Shown here piece by piece: positions 11,025-18,921 of a DNA stretch of 64,000 nucleotides; positions within the stretch are counted from its first letter, which is position 1, and each line of letters opens with the position of its first letter. Source of the DNA: Thermohalobaculum sp039180675. GTDB lineage: Bacteria > Pseudomonadota > Alphaproteobacteria > Rhodobacterales > Rhodobacteraceae. The notes beneath the pieces were generated by a model that saw only the letters and a list, made by a program, of their open reading frames with translations, made no database searches and was not told the origin of the DNA. Location: positions 67,155 to 131,154 of the forward strand of contig JBCDDC010000011.1 in assembly GCA_039180675.1 (NCBI GenBank). Direction: 5' to 3'. The position numbers and the translations under genes were made by a program.

Positions 11025-11929
11025 GCCGCGTCCTCCTCCAGCGTTTGAGAGCGTTCGGTCGTCCGCCAACGCCGGTGCAGCCAGAACCACTGATCCGGCG
11101 TCTCTTGGACCCATGCGCTGAGACGGTCGTTCACCGCCTGCATCATCGCAATTGGTTCATCGCCTGTCACCGGCTCTTCGAAGGTCACGCGGAACCGCCG
11201 GTCCTTCAGGTCGCGATGCGCCACGGCCGGGATCAGCGCCGCACCGGTCCGATGCGCCAGTTCGGCGGCGGCGACCACCGTCTCGGCCGGTTTGCCGAGG
11301 AAGTCGAGGAACGGCGCGCCGGAGTTCCGCTGATCGACCAGGATCATTACCACTCCGCCGCGCCTCACATGGGCGAACAGCCCGCGCATGCCGGTGCCCT
11401 TTTGCAGCACCGGCTCACCCGCCGCCGGGATTAAATCCAGCGTGAACCGGTCGAGATAACGATTGTTGAAGGCGCGGTAGATGATCCCGCACTCGCAACC
11501 CATGGATTTGGCGGCGAAGCGAATCGCCTCCCAATTCGCGAAATGGGCGGTGACGATGATGGCACCCTTGCCGCGCTCCCGCTCGCGCAGATGCTCCTCA
11601 CCGTCGACCTCGATCGCAATCTCGCGAAGCACTTTGTCGAGCCTGCTGTACTCGATGAAAAGGCACATGGTCTGCGCGCCGTTCGCCCTGACGAAGACCT
11701 CCTTTTCCGTATCGTCCAGCCCAGGCCACACATGATCGACATTCTCGATGATCCGGTCCCTCGCGTAGGGCAGCTTCCACGCCAGCCAGCCGCCCAGCGG
11801 CGCGAACATGCGGGTCAGTGTCCAGGTATTCAGCGGCCAGGTAAGGTAGCGAAAGGTCCAGGCGCTCGCATACATCACCCACTCGGTGGCGCGCGTCAGC
11901 CATTTGTCCCTGTCAGTGACGTAACTCAT
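11021..11929 (-). CDS. Lauroyl/myristoyl acyltransferase (LpxL/HtrB family)
   Basis: These inner-membrane enzymes transfer a secondary acyl chain to lipid A; some members act on other lipids. The 302-aa protein has a hydrophobic N-terminus and the acyltransferase motif HFANWEA, which contains the catalytic His and acidic residue, followed by IIYRAFNNRYLD, VMILVDQRNSG and PVAHRD-type segments in family order. It ends QWFWLHRRWRT, a typical C-terminus. The ATG at 11929 lies inside the 3' end of the MATE gene (17-bp overlap), so the genes are probably coupled. Confidence 0.85.
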   Translation of the reverse strand: MSYVTDRDKWLTRATEWVMYASAWTFRYLTWPLNTWTLTRMFAPLGGWLAWKLPYARDRIIENVDHVWPGLDDTEKEVFVRANGAQTMCLFIEYSRLDKVLREIAIEVDGEEHLRERERGKGAIIVTAHFANWEAIRFAAKSMGCECGIIYRAFNNRYLDRFTLDLIPAAGEPVLQKGTGMRGLFAHVRRGGVVMILVDQRNSGAPFLDFLGKPAETVVAAAELAHRTGAALIPAVAHRDLKDRRFRVTFEEPVTGDEPIAMMQAVNDRLSAWVQETPDQWFWLHRRWRTTERSQTLEEDAA

Positions 11930-13280
11930 GCGCCCTCCGCGCAAGGTGCCAGAACCGGAGGCCAAGCAAGATGGTTGCGATCCAGCAGGCGGTCAGGATC
12001 GCCAGCAAGAGCCCGCGCTCGTCCCACCCCAGACCATTCACCATCCACCATCCGAAAGGCACCATGAACACCGTGAAGGAGGCGAGATAGCAGAGGATCG
12101 GCATCCACGCATCCCCAAAGGCACGAACCGCCTGACCCAGCACGATCTGCCCGCAATCGGGTGCGTAGATCAGCGCGACGATCATGCATAGAACTGCTGC
12201 TCGCGCGATTACCTCCGGATCGCTCGCATAGAACCAAGCGATTGCATCCCGCCCGAACCAGGTGGCCAGCCCCATGGTTATCATGATCCCAAAGCCGAGG
12301 CCGAGCCCGGTCCACCCGGCAAAGGTCGCCTCGCGCAGGCGGCCCCGGCCGATCTCATTGCCGACGCGCACGCCTGTGGCGATCGAGAGGCCCAGCCCGA
12401 TCATGAATACCGTCGCCATCAGGTTGTGGACAATCGAATACGCATCCAGAGCCAGCGCGCCCAACTGGCCTGCGAACATCGTCATGGCGGCGAATCCAAA
12501 GGTCTCGAAGCCGTTCGAGATCCCTGCCGACATGCCGAGCTTGCGCATCGGCCACCCGGCCCGCCAGCCGCCGGGGCCCCAGAACGTCTCCCACGGCCCC
12601 CGCACGCCTGCCTCGAGGCCGTTTGGCTGGCTCAGGATCACCCAGAGCATCAGGCCAAACGCAAAGAACCGCGCGATGGTTGAGGCGAGCGCCGCGCCGA
12701 CAGCCCCCAGCTCCGGCAGGCCCAGATTGCCGAAGATCAGCATCCAGTTGAGCGCGAAGTTGACGAGGTTGGCCACCAGCATCGCCAGCATGGCAAATCG
12801 CGGCCGCCCGGTGCTTTCCATGTAGAACGCTGAGACCGCGAAGAGTACTTGCGCGAACATCCCGGGCGCCAGGGCATAGGCGACCTCCGCCCCGCCTGCG
12901 GCCAGATCCGGCTCCTGCCCGAACAACAGCAGCAGCTCCTCCGCCTGACAGGTGACCCACACCGCGAAGATCGAGAGGACCGCGCCCCAGACCAGCGCGC
13001 GCCGCCATGCCCGCCCGCATTCGCCCCAGGCTCCCGCGCCATAGGCCTGGCTCACCACTGGCACCAGCCCCGAACAGAGCCCGATCGCCACCACCAGCAC
13101 CGGCACGAAGATCGAAAGCCCGAGGTTCGAGACACCGACCGCCCCGAACCCGTAATTCCCCAGCATGACGATATCCACGAGCGCCATGATCAGGATCCCG
13201 GCACGGCTCAGCATCACTGGCCAGGCGAGCGTCAAAAGCTCGGCAACGTGCCATTTCAGGCGGGGCAGGAAGGGCGTCAT
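11913..13280 (-). CDS. MATE family efflux transporter
   Basis: This is a sodium- or proton-driven multidrug/metabolite exporter of the inner membrane. The 455-aa protein has about 12 hydrophobic segments and the two-fold MATE pattern, with WPVMLSRAGILIMALVDIVMLG at the start and NGFETFGFAAMTMFAGQLG opening the second half. Its start overlaps the stop of the DMT gene (ATGA) and its end overlaps the acyltransferase gene. It belongs to the operon headed by the nitrile hydratase-like genes. The substrate is unknown. Confidence 0.9.
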   Translation of the reverse strand: MTPFLPRLKWHVAELLTLAWPVMLSRAGILIMALVDIVMLGNYGFGAVGVSNLGLSIFVPVLVVAIGLCSGLVPVVSQAYGAGAWGECGRAWRRALVWGAVLSIFAVWVTCQAEELLLLFGQEPDLAAGGAEVAYALAPGMFAQVLFAVSAFYMESTGRPRFAMLAMLVANLVNFALNWMLIFGNLGLPELGAVGAALASTIARFFAFGLMLWVILSQPNGLEAGVRGPWETFWGPGGWRAGWPMRKLGMSAGISNGFETFGFAAMTMFAGQLGALALDAYSIVHNLMATVFMIGLGLSIATGVRVGNEIGRGRLREATFAGWTGLGLGFGIMITMGLATWFGRDAIAWFYASDPEVIARAAVLCMIVALIYAPDCGQIVLGQAVRAFGDAWMPILCYLASFTVFMVPFGWWMVNGLGWDERGLLLAILTACWIATILLGLRFWHLARRAHELRH

Positions 13281-14167
13281 TGGCGCGCTCTAACACGCTC
13301 CCGATGCCAGACATAGATGCCTGCCGAGATAATCACGGCGGCGCCCGCGACGGTCACCGCATCTGGAATCTCGGCGAAGAAGATGAACCCGACGATCGAG
13401 GCCCAGACAAAGCCCATATAGTTGAACGGCGCCAAAGCCGAGGCCGGGGCCTGGTTCAGCGCATAGACGAGGGCGACATGGCCTGCGAGGCCGAACGCCC
13501 CCATGCTCAGCATGATCAGCGCATCGGTTCCGCTCGGCGTGACCCAGAAGAACGGCAAGGCAAAGCTCGCCAGCACGGTTCCGACGCCTGTGGTGTAGAG
13601 CAGCGTCGTCCAGATCGGCTCCGTCGCGCCCAGCCAGCGCGTCGCGATCTGGTAGCTCGCGTAGAATGTCGCCGCCAGTGCGGGTAAGAGCGCGGCGATC
13701 TGGAAGACATCGAACCCCGGCCGCAGGATAATCAGCACGCCGGTCAGCCCGACCAGTACGGCGATCCAGCGCCTTGGCCCGACCTGCTCCTTGAGGATCA
13801 CCGCGCTCAGGATCGTGATGATGAGCGGCGAGGTGGCAAAAACCGCCGCCGCGGTCGCCAGCTCCAGATAGATGAACGAGGTGAAGAACACGCCCGTCGC
13901 CGCGAACAGGAACAGCGAACGAATCAGTTGCAGGCTCAGATGCTCTGTCTTCAGCCGCTGCCTCAGCGAGGGCAGGAAGATCAACACCATCAGCCCGGTC
14001 TGCGCCGCATAGCGGGCCCAGACGAGCTGCGGCGTCGGGTAATCTGCCACCAGCGTCTTGGCGCCCACATCCATCAGATTGAACATCAGGACCGCGAGGA
14101 TGAACCCCAACGCGCCCCGGGTCATCGGTGCCAGCGCGTTATGGCGCTGGCGGATCTGATCGATCAC
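13277..14167 (-). CDS. DMT-superfamily permease (EamA domains)
   Basis: This is a drug/metabolite transporter with ten predicted helices in two EamA repeats (second repeat near ALLPALAATFYASYQIATRWLG). I favour a GTG start at 14167, which overlaps the nitrile hydratase alpha stop as GTGA and gives 296 aa. An ATG at 14125 (MTRGALGF) would give 282 aa and begins directly at the first helix. The gene joins the nitrile hydratase genes upstream to the MATE gene downstream. Import or export of a nitrile/amide-related compound would suit the context but is inference. Confidence 0.85.
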   Translation of the reverse strand: MIDQIRQRHNALAPMTRGALGFILAVLMFNLMDVGAKTLVADYPTPQLVWARYAAQTGLMVLIFLPSLRQRLKTEHLSLQLIRSLFLFAATGVFFTSFIYLELATAAAVFATSPLIITILSAVILKEQVGPRRWIAVLVGLTGVLIILRPGFDVFQIAALLPALAATFYASYQIATRWLGATEPIWTTLLYTTGVGTVLASFALPFFWVTPSGTDALIMLSMGAFGLAGHVALVYALNQAPASALAPFNYMGFVWASIVGFIFFAEIPDAVTVAGAAVIISAGIYVWHRERVRARQ

Positions 14168-14787
14168 GCAGGTTTGGGAACTGCCACCCCGATCATGCTG
14201 TCCCGCGTGACGAGCCCTGCGAGCTGCTCGGCGCTCCACCCCTCGGTGCCCTCAGGCTGGGCGGGCAGCACCAGATACCGCATATCCGCGGTTGAATCGT
14301 GCACACGCACCTGCACGCTGTCAGGCAGGTCCAGCCCGAACTCGCCCAGCACCTTGCGCGGCTCCTTGACGGTGCGCGAGCGATAGGCCCGCGTCTTGTA
14401 CCAATCCGGCGGCAGGCCGATGATGTTGCGCGGATAGCAGGAGCAGAGCGTGCAGACGATGACGTTGTGAACGCTCTCGGTGTTCTCCACGACGACCAGC
14501 TTCACCGCATCGAGGATCGCACCCATCTCTTCTGCCGCCGCCGAGCCGTTCTCCAGCAGGCGCTGCTTGTACTCGGGGTCCGTCCAGGCGCGGGCCACGA
14601 TCTCCGCACCCAGCGCGGGCGACCGCGCATCCATCTTGTCGATCTGCGCTGTGATCTCGCCGGGGGTCGTCACACCCTTCTCGATCAGAAGCTCGCGCAC
14701 CGCGATCTCCATTTGCTGCCAATAAGTCAGCGGCGTGTCATTATCCGGTCGGAAATCGCGGGGGGAGTGGTGATGGTCATGTGGCAT
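14164..14787 (-). CDS. Nitrile hydratase alpha-type subunit (cobalt type)
   Basis: Nitrile hydratases convert nitriles to amides, and the related thiocyanate hydrolase acts on thiocyanate. The alpha (or SCNase gamma) subunit carries the active-site metal. The 207-aa product contains VCTLCSCYPRNIIGLPPDWYKTRAYRSR; CTLCSC, rather than CSLCSC, is the cobalt-type claw in which two cysteines become oxidised. A His-rich N-terminus (MPHDHHHS) precedes the helical region. The start at 14787 overlaps the C-half beta gene by 11 bp. No dedicated cobalt chaperone gene is visible nearby, although the His-rich tip or the helical partner at 15605 might serve. Confidence 0.88.
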   Translation of the reverse strand: MPHDHHHSPRDFRPDNDTPLTYWQQMEIAVRELLIEKGVTTPGEITAQIDKMDARSPALGAEIVARAWTDPEYKQRLLENGSAAAEEMGAILDAVKLVVVENTESVHNVIVCTLCSCYPRNIIGLPPDWYKTRAYRSRTVKEPRKVLGEFGLDLPDSVQVRVHDSTADMRYLVLPAQPEGTEGWSAEQLAGLVTRDSMIGVAVPKPA

Positions 14788-15118
14788 TGGCAGCCTCCAG
14801 CCAGTGCTCGAAAATCTCGGCGTCGATCGTGTCGTCGGAGCGCTCGGTGCCGTCGCCCCAGACCTCTTCCATGGTGAACCGCACGCGGTAGAGCGGCATG
14901 GTCCCGCCGGGTCGGCCATAAGCAAGCTCTTCCGGGTTGCCGAAGGCGCCGCAGATCCGCTCGATCCGGCCGGTTTTGCCGCGCAGATACCAGGGCGTAC
15001 GGATATGGCCCGGCGCCGGGCCTTTCTTCACCTGCACCACCGCGCCCGGCAGAAACCGTGGCGCCCCAGCCGGGTAGGGCGGCGGGAAAGTAGGTGGTTT
15101 GACGTCAGGCAGGCTCAT
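14777..15118 (-). CDS. Nitrile hydratase beta-type subunit, C-terminal half (SH3-like)
   Basis: In ordinary nitrile hydratases the beta subunit is one chain of about 220 aa. This 113-aa protein matches only its C-terminal, SH3-like half: RFLPGAVVQVK...HIRTPWYLRGKTGRIERICG, then YRVRFTMEEVWGD and IDAEIFEHWLE. I chose the ATG at 15118, with AGGGAA upstream. Separate half-beta chains occur in thiocyanate hydrolase (ScnA) and in the three-subunit toyocamycin nitrile hydratase. The N-half is encoded upstream at 15605-15955, with a cupin gene between them. Confidence 0.82.
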   Translation of the reverse strand: MSLPDVKPPTFPPPYPAGAPRFLPGAVVQVKKGPAPGHIRTPWYLRGKTGRIERICGAFGNPEELAYGRPGGTMPLYRVRFTMEEVWGDGTERSDDTIDAEIFEHWLEAANAT

Positions 15119-15128
15119 TGGCATTTCC

Positions 15129-15608
15129 CTAGTCTGACCCGGGCACGATGCTCTCAAACGAGCCGCGCGGGGCCGCCTCGTAGCCATCCGCGGTCCGGGT
15201 CACGCGTTTGCCGAGTTCGGGGAAGTCGATGACATCGGTTGCGGGCAGGTCGCTGCCCATCAGGCAAACCATCTCCTCGTTGCCCGTATTGACCACGGCA
15301 TGGGCCGGACCTTTTGCCGGAAAGGCAACGAAATCGCCCGGGCCGAGGTTATGCCTCTCCTGATCGAGGATGACCTCGCCAGTGCCTGAGATGACATAGG
15401 TCCATTCCTCTTCCCCATGATGGGCATGGAGTGGAAAGGCCTGCTCCCCAGCCGCTATTCTGACCAGATTGACCGCCGAGGCCGTCATCCCCACCATCCG
15501 GGAGACGGGGGTCATTGTGCACCCCTTGGATTTGTCCAGGGGATGGCGAAAAGCAAAGGCCGCGTCTGCAATCGCGTCGGCCTTGCGGATCAGGTCAGGC
15601 GCGGTCAT
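15129..15608 (-). CDS. Cupin-domain protein inside the nitrile hydratase operon
   Basis: A single-domain cupin of 159 aa. Motif 1 is visible as HAHHGEEEWTYVISGTGEV (metal ligands His/His/Glu) and motif 2 as PGDFVAFPAKGPAHAVVNTG with a conserved His. Its ATG overlaps the stop of the N-half beta gene (ATGA), and it ends 10 bp before the C-half beta gene, so all three are probably made together. Cupins bind metals and small ligands. A role in metal handling or in using the amide product is possible but not shown by the sequence. Confidence 0.8.
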   Translation of the reverse strand: MTAPDLIRKADAIADAAFAFRHPLDKSKGCTMTPVSRMVGMTASAVNLVRIAAGEQAFPLHAHHGEEEWTYVISGTGEVILDQERHNLGPGDFVAFPAKGPAHAVVNTGNEEMVCLMGSDLPATDVIDFPELGKRVTRTADGYEAAPRGSFESIVPGSD

Positions 15609-15955
15609 TCGCCGCCACCCTGCGCATCGCCATAGGTCGGCCCGCGCGCCTTCACCTCTTCCATCTTGGCGTTGAGTTCCTCGATGGAGAACGTCCCGGC
15701 CTCGATCATGTTCTGGGTCACGCTCGCGATCCAGCGCTCGTAATAGGTCATGGTCTCGAACGCGTCCTCGCCCATGTCTTCCAGCACCCGGCGGAGGCTA
15801 TCGACGGTCATCAACCCGTTGGCTGAGGCGATGACCATCAGCGCATCGACGCGTTTCTCCCATAGTGCGTAATCATGCTCGCCCGCCTCGATCGCGGCAG
15901 CATCCTTGCCGCCCATGTCGTGCCAGCGGCGTCCTAATGATGATGTCTCTGCCAT
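15605..15955 (-). CDS. Nitrile hydratase beta-type subunit, N-terminal helical half
   Basis: The 116-aa protein resembles the helical N-terminal half of nitrile hydratase beta and the ScnB-type subunit: RWHDMGGKDAAAI, then FETMTYYERWIASVTQNMIEAGTFS, then a short charged tail. Nitrile hydratase activators of the P14K type share this fold, so an accessory role is an alternative. With only a C-half beta nearby, a structural role is the simpler reading. It is the first gene of the operon (start at 15955), divergent from the YceI gene at 16095. Gene order N-half, C-half, alpha matches scnBAC, apart from the inserted cupin. Confidence 0.78.
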   Translation of the reverse strand: MAETSSLGRRWHDMGGKDAAAIEAGEHDYALWEKRVDALMVIASANGLMTVDSLRRVLEDMGEDAFETMTYYERWIASVTQNMIEAGTFSIEELNAKMEEVKARGPTYGDAQGGGE

Positions 15956-16094
15956 TGCTCCACGCTAACGCGCCGCCGCGGGCGCGCCAAGCCCCCGCTC
16001 TCATTTCCTCACGTCTTGCTGAGGGTGCCCGTAAAATCGCAGGCCCCACGCTATCTTAGCGGTCAGAGGGTGACGCAATGCTCAGGAGGATGAC

Positions 16095-16673
16095 ATGCAG
16101 CGGATACTTCTCGGCGCCCTCGGCGCTCTCATGATCGCGACACCCGCACTGGCCGATTGGACATTGCTGGGCGAGGAATCGAAAATCGCGTTCGGTTCGA
16201 TCAAGTCTGACACCATCGGGGAGTCGCATCATTTCACCGGGCTAAGCGGCGGCGTCGGCGCCGATGGCACCGCGACGGTGGATATCGACGTTGCGTCAGT
16301 CGAGACCTGGATAGACATCCGCAACGAGCGCATGCGCAAGATCGTCTTCGACAGTGTGAAGTTCCCGGTGGCCGCCGTCTCGACCCAGATTGATATCGAC
16401 AAGCTCAGCAACCTCAAGCCCGGTGAGTCCACCGTCGTCTCGACCACCGCCAATGTCTCGCTGGCTGGCATCGACATTCCGGTCGAGGCCGATCTTTTCG
16501 TGGTCGCCATCTCCGACAACAAGGTTCTGGTGACGACCGATGAGATGATCATGCTCGAGACCGCCGATCTCGGCATCGACAGCGATGTCGATGAGCTGAT
16601 GGAGCTTGCCTCCCTGCCGTCGATCACCCGCGTCTCCCCGGTCACCCTGCGGCTCGTGTTCGAAAAGGAATAG
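16095..16673 (+). CDS. Secreted YceI-like protein
   Basis: YceI proteins have a lipocalin-like beta-barrel that binds isoprenoid-type lipids in the periplasm. The 192-aa product has a signal peptide (MQRILLGALGALMIATPALA), then WTLLGEESKIAFGSIKSDTIGESHHFTGLSG and the VDVASVET...FDSVKFPVA pattern. AGGAGGATGAC precedes the ATG. It is more divergent than the second YceI gene at 43315. Confidence 0.8.
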   Translation: MQRILLGALGALMIATPALADWTLLGEESKIAFGSIKSDTIGESHHFTGLSGGVGADGTATVDIDVASVETWIDIRNERMRKIVFDSVKFPVAAVSTQIDIDKLSNLKPGESTVVSTTANVSLAGIDIPVEADLFVVAISDNKVLVTTDEMIMLETADLGIDSDVDELMELASLPSITRVSPVTLRLVFEKE

Positions 16674-16782
16674 GATGCGTCGCTGTTTCCAGGGTTCTGT
16701 CCGGTAGCAAGGCTTGGCGCTGGCTGTTCGACCCTGGCTTTGATTGGTTTATATTTCGGATCAACGAAAATGGGAGGAACGC

Positions 16783-17205
16783 ATGAGATTAGGACTTCTT
16801 GCCGCCGCGGCGCTCTTGGCTTCGACCGCCGCTCACGCTGGAGAAACTCCGTCCCCACTGGGCGCTGAGGTGTATTTCATCAACATCAAGAACGGAGACA
16901 CACTCAGCAACCCTGTGACGATCAAATTCGGTCTCAAGGGTATGGGCATCGCCCCTGCTGGCGCGGAGGATTGGGACAACACCGGTCACCATCACCTGAT
17001 CATCAACGAGGCTATCGAAGGTGAGGAGCTGAACCAGCCGATCCCGGCCGATGACAACCACAAGCATTTCGGCGGCGGTCAGACCGAGGTGACCATGGAT
17101 CTGCCACCCGGTCAGCACACGCTTCAGCTTGTCTTGGCTGACTGGAGCCACATCCCGCACAACCCGCCTGTGATGTCCGAGCGGATCACGGTGACGGTGA
17201 AGTAA
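16783..17205 (+). CDS. Secreted DUF4399 protein
   Basis: The 140-aa product has a signal peptide (MRLGLLAAAALLASTAAHA) followed by the DUF4399 pattern: PLGAEVYFINIKNGDTLSNP, DNTGHHHLIIN, DDNHKHFGGGQTE and LPPGQHTLQLVLADWSHIPH. The many His residues could bind metal, which is inference; the family function is unknown. The ATG at 16783 has GGGAGGA upstream. A TATATT at 16750-16755 with TTCGAC 17 bp before it may be its promoter. Confidence 0.85.
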   Translation: MRLGLLAAAALLASTAAHAGETPSPLGAEVYFINIKNGDTLSNPVTIKFGLKGMGIAPAGAEDWDNTGHHHLIINEAIEGEELNQPIPADDNHKHFGGGQTEVTMDLPPGQHTLQLVLADWSHIPHNPPVMSERITVTVK

Positions 17206-17256
17206 GTCTTTGGCGACCGCAGCCTGTTATTGAGTTGCGGGCCCTGGGCCGGTGGC

Positions 17257-17946
17257 TCAAACTGCTCGCTGGAAGACAAGCATGCGGTTGTTCGATGGCA
17301 TCGGGATTACATCGGGGTCAAGGAACGCCTGGCCGGCCGCGGTGCGCAGTTCATTGATATCCCGGATGCCCCAGTCCGGGTCTTGCGCCTTGAGCGATGC
17401 ATCGAAGCGTGCATTCCCTTCGCCAGTATGTGCGCCGCCCTCCATGAACGGCCCGTAGAATATCAGCAGGCCATCGGGCGCCAGCGCTCGGGCCGCACCC
17501 GCGATGATCCCTTCCGCGACGGCCCATGGTCCGATGTGGATGACATTGGCTGAAAAGACAGCAGTCAGCGGGGCTTCGGCGACCGCCGGATCTTTAGCCC
17601 AATCGCCAGTCGCGTCGAGCGCCAGGGGAGGCCTCAGGTTGTCGGGAGCAAGGTGCATCCGCCAGGCCGCGATCGACACCCGATGCCGCTCCGCCGGGTC
17701 GCTCGGGATCCAGGTGATCCCGGGCAGCGCCAATGCCAGATGCGCCGCATGCTGGCCGGTGCCGGAACCGATCTCCAAAAGTCGGCCGGTCCGCCCTGCG
17801 AGCCGGCCGGTCAATGTCTCGGTGATCGGGGGGATGTTGCGCTCGGCACTTGGCGAGACCAGCCGTCCATCGGCCGTCTCGCCCCCTGCACCGGCGGAAT
17901 AGCGCGGATCTCCGCTGGAACTCGGAGATCCGAATGGTCCGGTCAT
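17257..17946 (-). CDS. DUF938 SAM-dependent methyltransferase
   Basis: The 229-aa protein has a Rossmann methyltransferase fold with SAM motif I LLEIGSGTGQHAAHLA and the DUF938 hallmarks SPSAERNIPPI and FSANVIHIGPW, followed by LIFYGPFMEGG. The substrate is unknown. Its ATG overlaps the infC stop (ATGA), so it is probably co-transcribed with infC. Confidence 0.85.
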   Translation of the reverse strand: MTGPFGSPSSSGDPRYSAGAGGETADGRLVSPSAERNIPPITETLTGRLAGRTGRLLEIGSGTGQHAAHLALALPGITWIPSDPAERHRVSIAAWRMHLAPDNLRPPLALDATGDWAKDPAVAEAPLTAVFSANVIHIGPWAVAEGIIAGAARALAPDGLLIFYGPFMEGGAHTGEGNARFDASLKAQDPDWGIRDINELRTAAGQAFLDPDVIPMPSNNRMLVFQRAV

Positions 17947-18485
17947 CGTGTCGGGGCGACCACCATGGTCATCTGGCGACCCTCGAGCTTTGGCATCGCT
18001 TCGATCTTGCCCTGCACGTCGATATCATCGGCAATGCGTTTGAGCAGATCGCGGCCCAGCTCCTGATGCGCCATCTCGCGGCCCCGGAAGCGGAGTGTGA
18101 CCTTTACCTTGTCCCCCTCGCCCAGGAACTTGAAGACCGAGCGCATCTTCACGTCATAATCGTGGGTGTCGATGTTCGGGCGGAACTTGACCTCTTTTAT
18201 CTCGATGATCTTCTGCTTTTTCCGCGCCTCGGCTGCCTTCTTCTGCTGCTCGTACTTGAACTTGCCAAAGTCCATGATCTTGCAGACGGGCGGGTTGGCG
18301 TTGGGCGAGATCTCAACGAGGTCGAGCCCGACCTCCTCTGCCATTTCGACGCCTTGTTCGGGGGAAACGACGCCGACATTCTCGCCATCGTGATCGATCA
18401 GGCGGATTTCCGGCACGCGGATCATTCTGTTCACGCGCGGACCCGTCTCTCGGGTCGGTGGCGCGTTGTGTGGTCTTCTGGCTAT
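17943..18485 (-). CDS. infC: Translation initiation factor IF-3 (apparent AUA start)
   Basis: IF-3 binds the 30S subunit and checks start-codon choice. The 180-aa product matches IF-3: RPHNAPPTRETGPRVN, the signature PEIRLIDHDGENVGVVS, NPPVCKIMDFGKFKYEQQ, and the C-terminal domain ending MTMVVAPTR. No ATG or GTG sits at the conserved beginning. Instead an ATA (18483-18485) lies exactly 5 nt after a perfect GAGGAGG (18491-18497). Rare start codons let IF-3 repress its own synthesis in E. coli (AUU), so an AUA start is the best reading. An ATG at 18575 would add 30 residues without family character. Confidence 0.93.
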   Translation of the reverse strand: MARRPHNAPPTRETGPRVNRMIRVPEIRLIDHDGENVGVVSPEQGVEMAEEVGLDLVEISPNANPPVCKIMDFGKFKYEQQKKAAEARKKQKIIEIKEVKFRPNIDTHDYDVKMRSVFKFLGEGDKVKVTLRFRGREMAHQELGRDLLKRIADDIDVQGKIEAMPKLEGRQMTMVVAPTR

Positions 18486-18921
18486 GTCAGCCTCCTCTAA
18501 AGCGCCCCGGGCGGGGCTCCCAAATGCCACGCGCGCTCCGGATGTCTCCGGCGCGCGCCCTTCAATACATAACAATTCTCGCCCCCAAAGGGAAGCCAGC
18601 CAGACTCCTGGCCAAGCGCCCGATCTTGCAGTTGCGCCGGTGCCCCCGCTCAGGAACCCATTCGCGAACGACAGGTCAGAGAGCTCGCCGTATGAGAGAA
18701 GAGCTCATCAAGGCTTTGCCCGCGATCTTTGCGGATTTGCGCGAGCTTTCCGGTATCGCTTGGGGCCCATGCCATCGAAATCACACCCGGGGGTTAGGCT
18801 GCCGGGCGATGTGGCCCCGAAATCGGTCCTGGAACATGGGCCGTGGTGACTGAGGTGAGCGAGTTTCCCCCCGCGAATGGACCGCGCCTTCTTCGAGAGC
18901 CGCGCGGTCCGGTCCGGGTGA
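18486..18921 (-). promoter_or_regulatory. infC leader and promoter region, otherwise without a gene
   Basis: These 436 bases have no convincing gene on either strand. Nearest infC are the GAGGAGG ribosome site and, just upstream, a GCCCC/GGGGC hairpin (about 18504-18517). An A+T-rich island at 18562-18589 reads on the minus strand as TTTGGG, 16 nt, TATTGA, a possible infC promoter. From about 18600 to 18870 I see nothing I can name. Confidence 0.3.
18879..18910 (-). terminator. Hairpin after the secreted metallo-hydrolase gene
   Basis: A perfect 9-bp inverted repeat (GGACCGCGC/GCGCGGTCC, 14-nt loop) lies 11 bp beyond the stop of the minus-strand gene ending at 18922. No U-run follows, so it may terminate weakly or protect the mRNA 3' end. 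Confidence 0.4.

Noticed and set aside
12355..13314. A 319-codon alternative frame within the MATE gene
   Set aside because: Same strand, different frame; Gly/Arg-rich with no transmembrane pattern, while the MATE frame is intact.
14777..15955. The split nitrile hydratase beta as a broken gene
   Set aside because: A complete cupin gene lies between the halves, junctions overlap cleanly, and the same split exists in thiocyanate hydrolase and toyocamycin nitrile hydratase.
18458..18853. Overlapping plus-strand frames in the infC upstream region
   Set aside because: They begin inside infC antisense, have no Shine-Dalgarno, and no conserved motif is visible.
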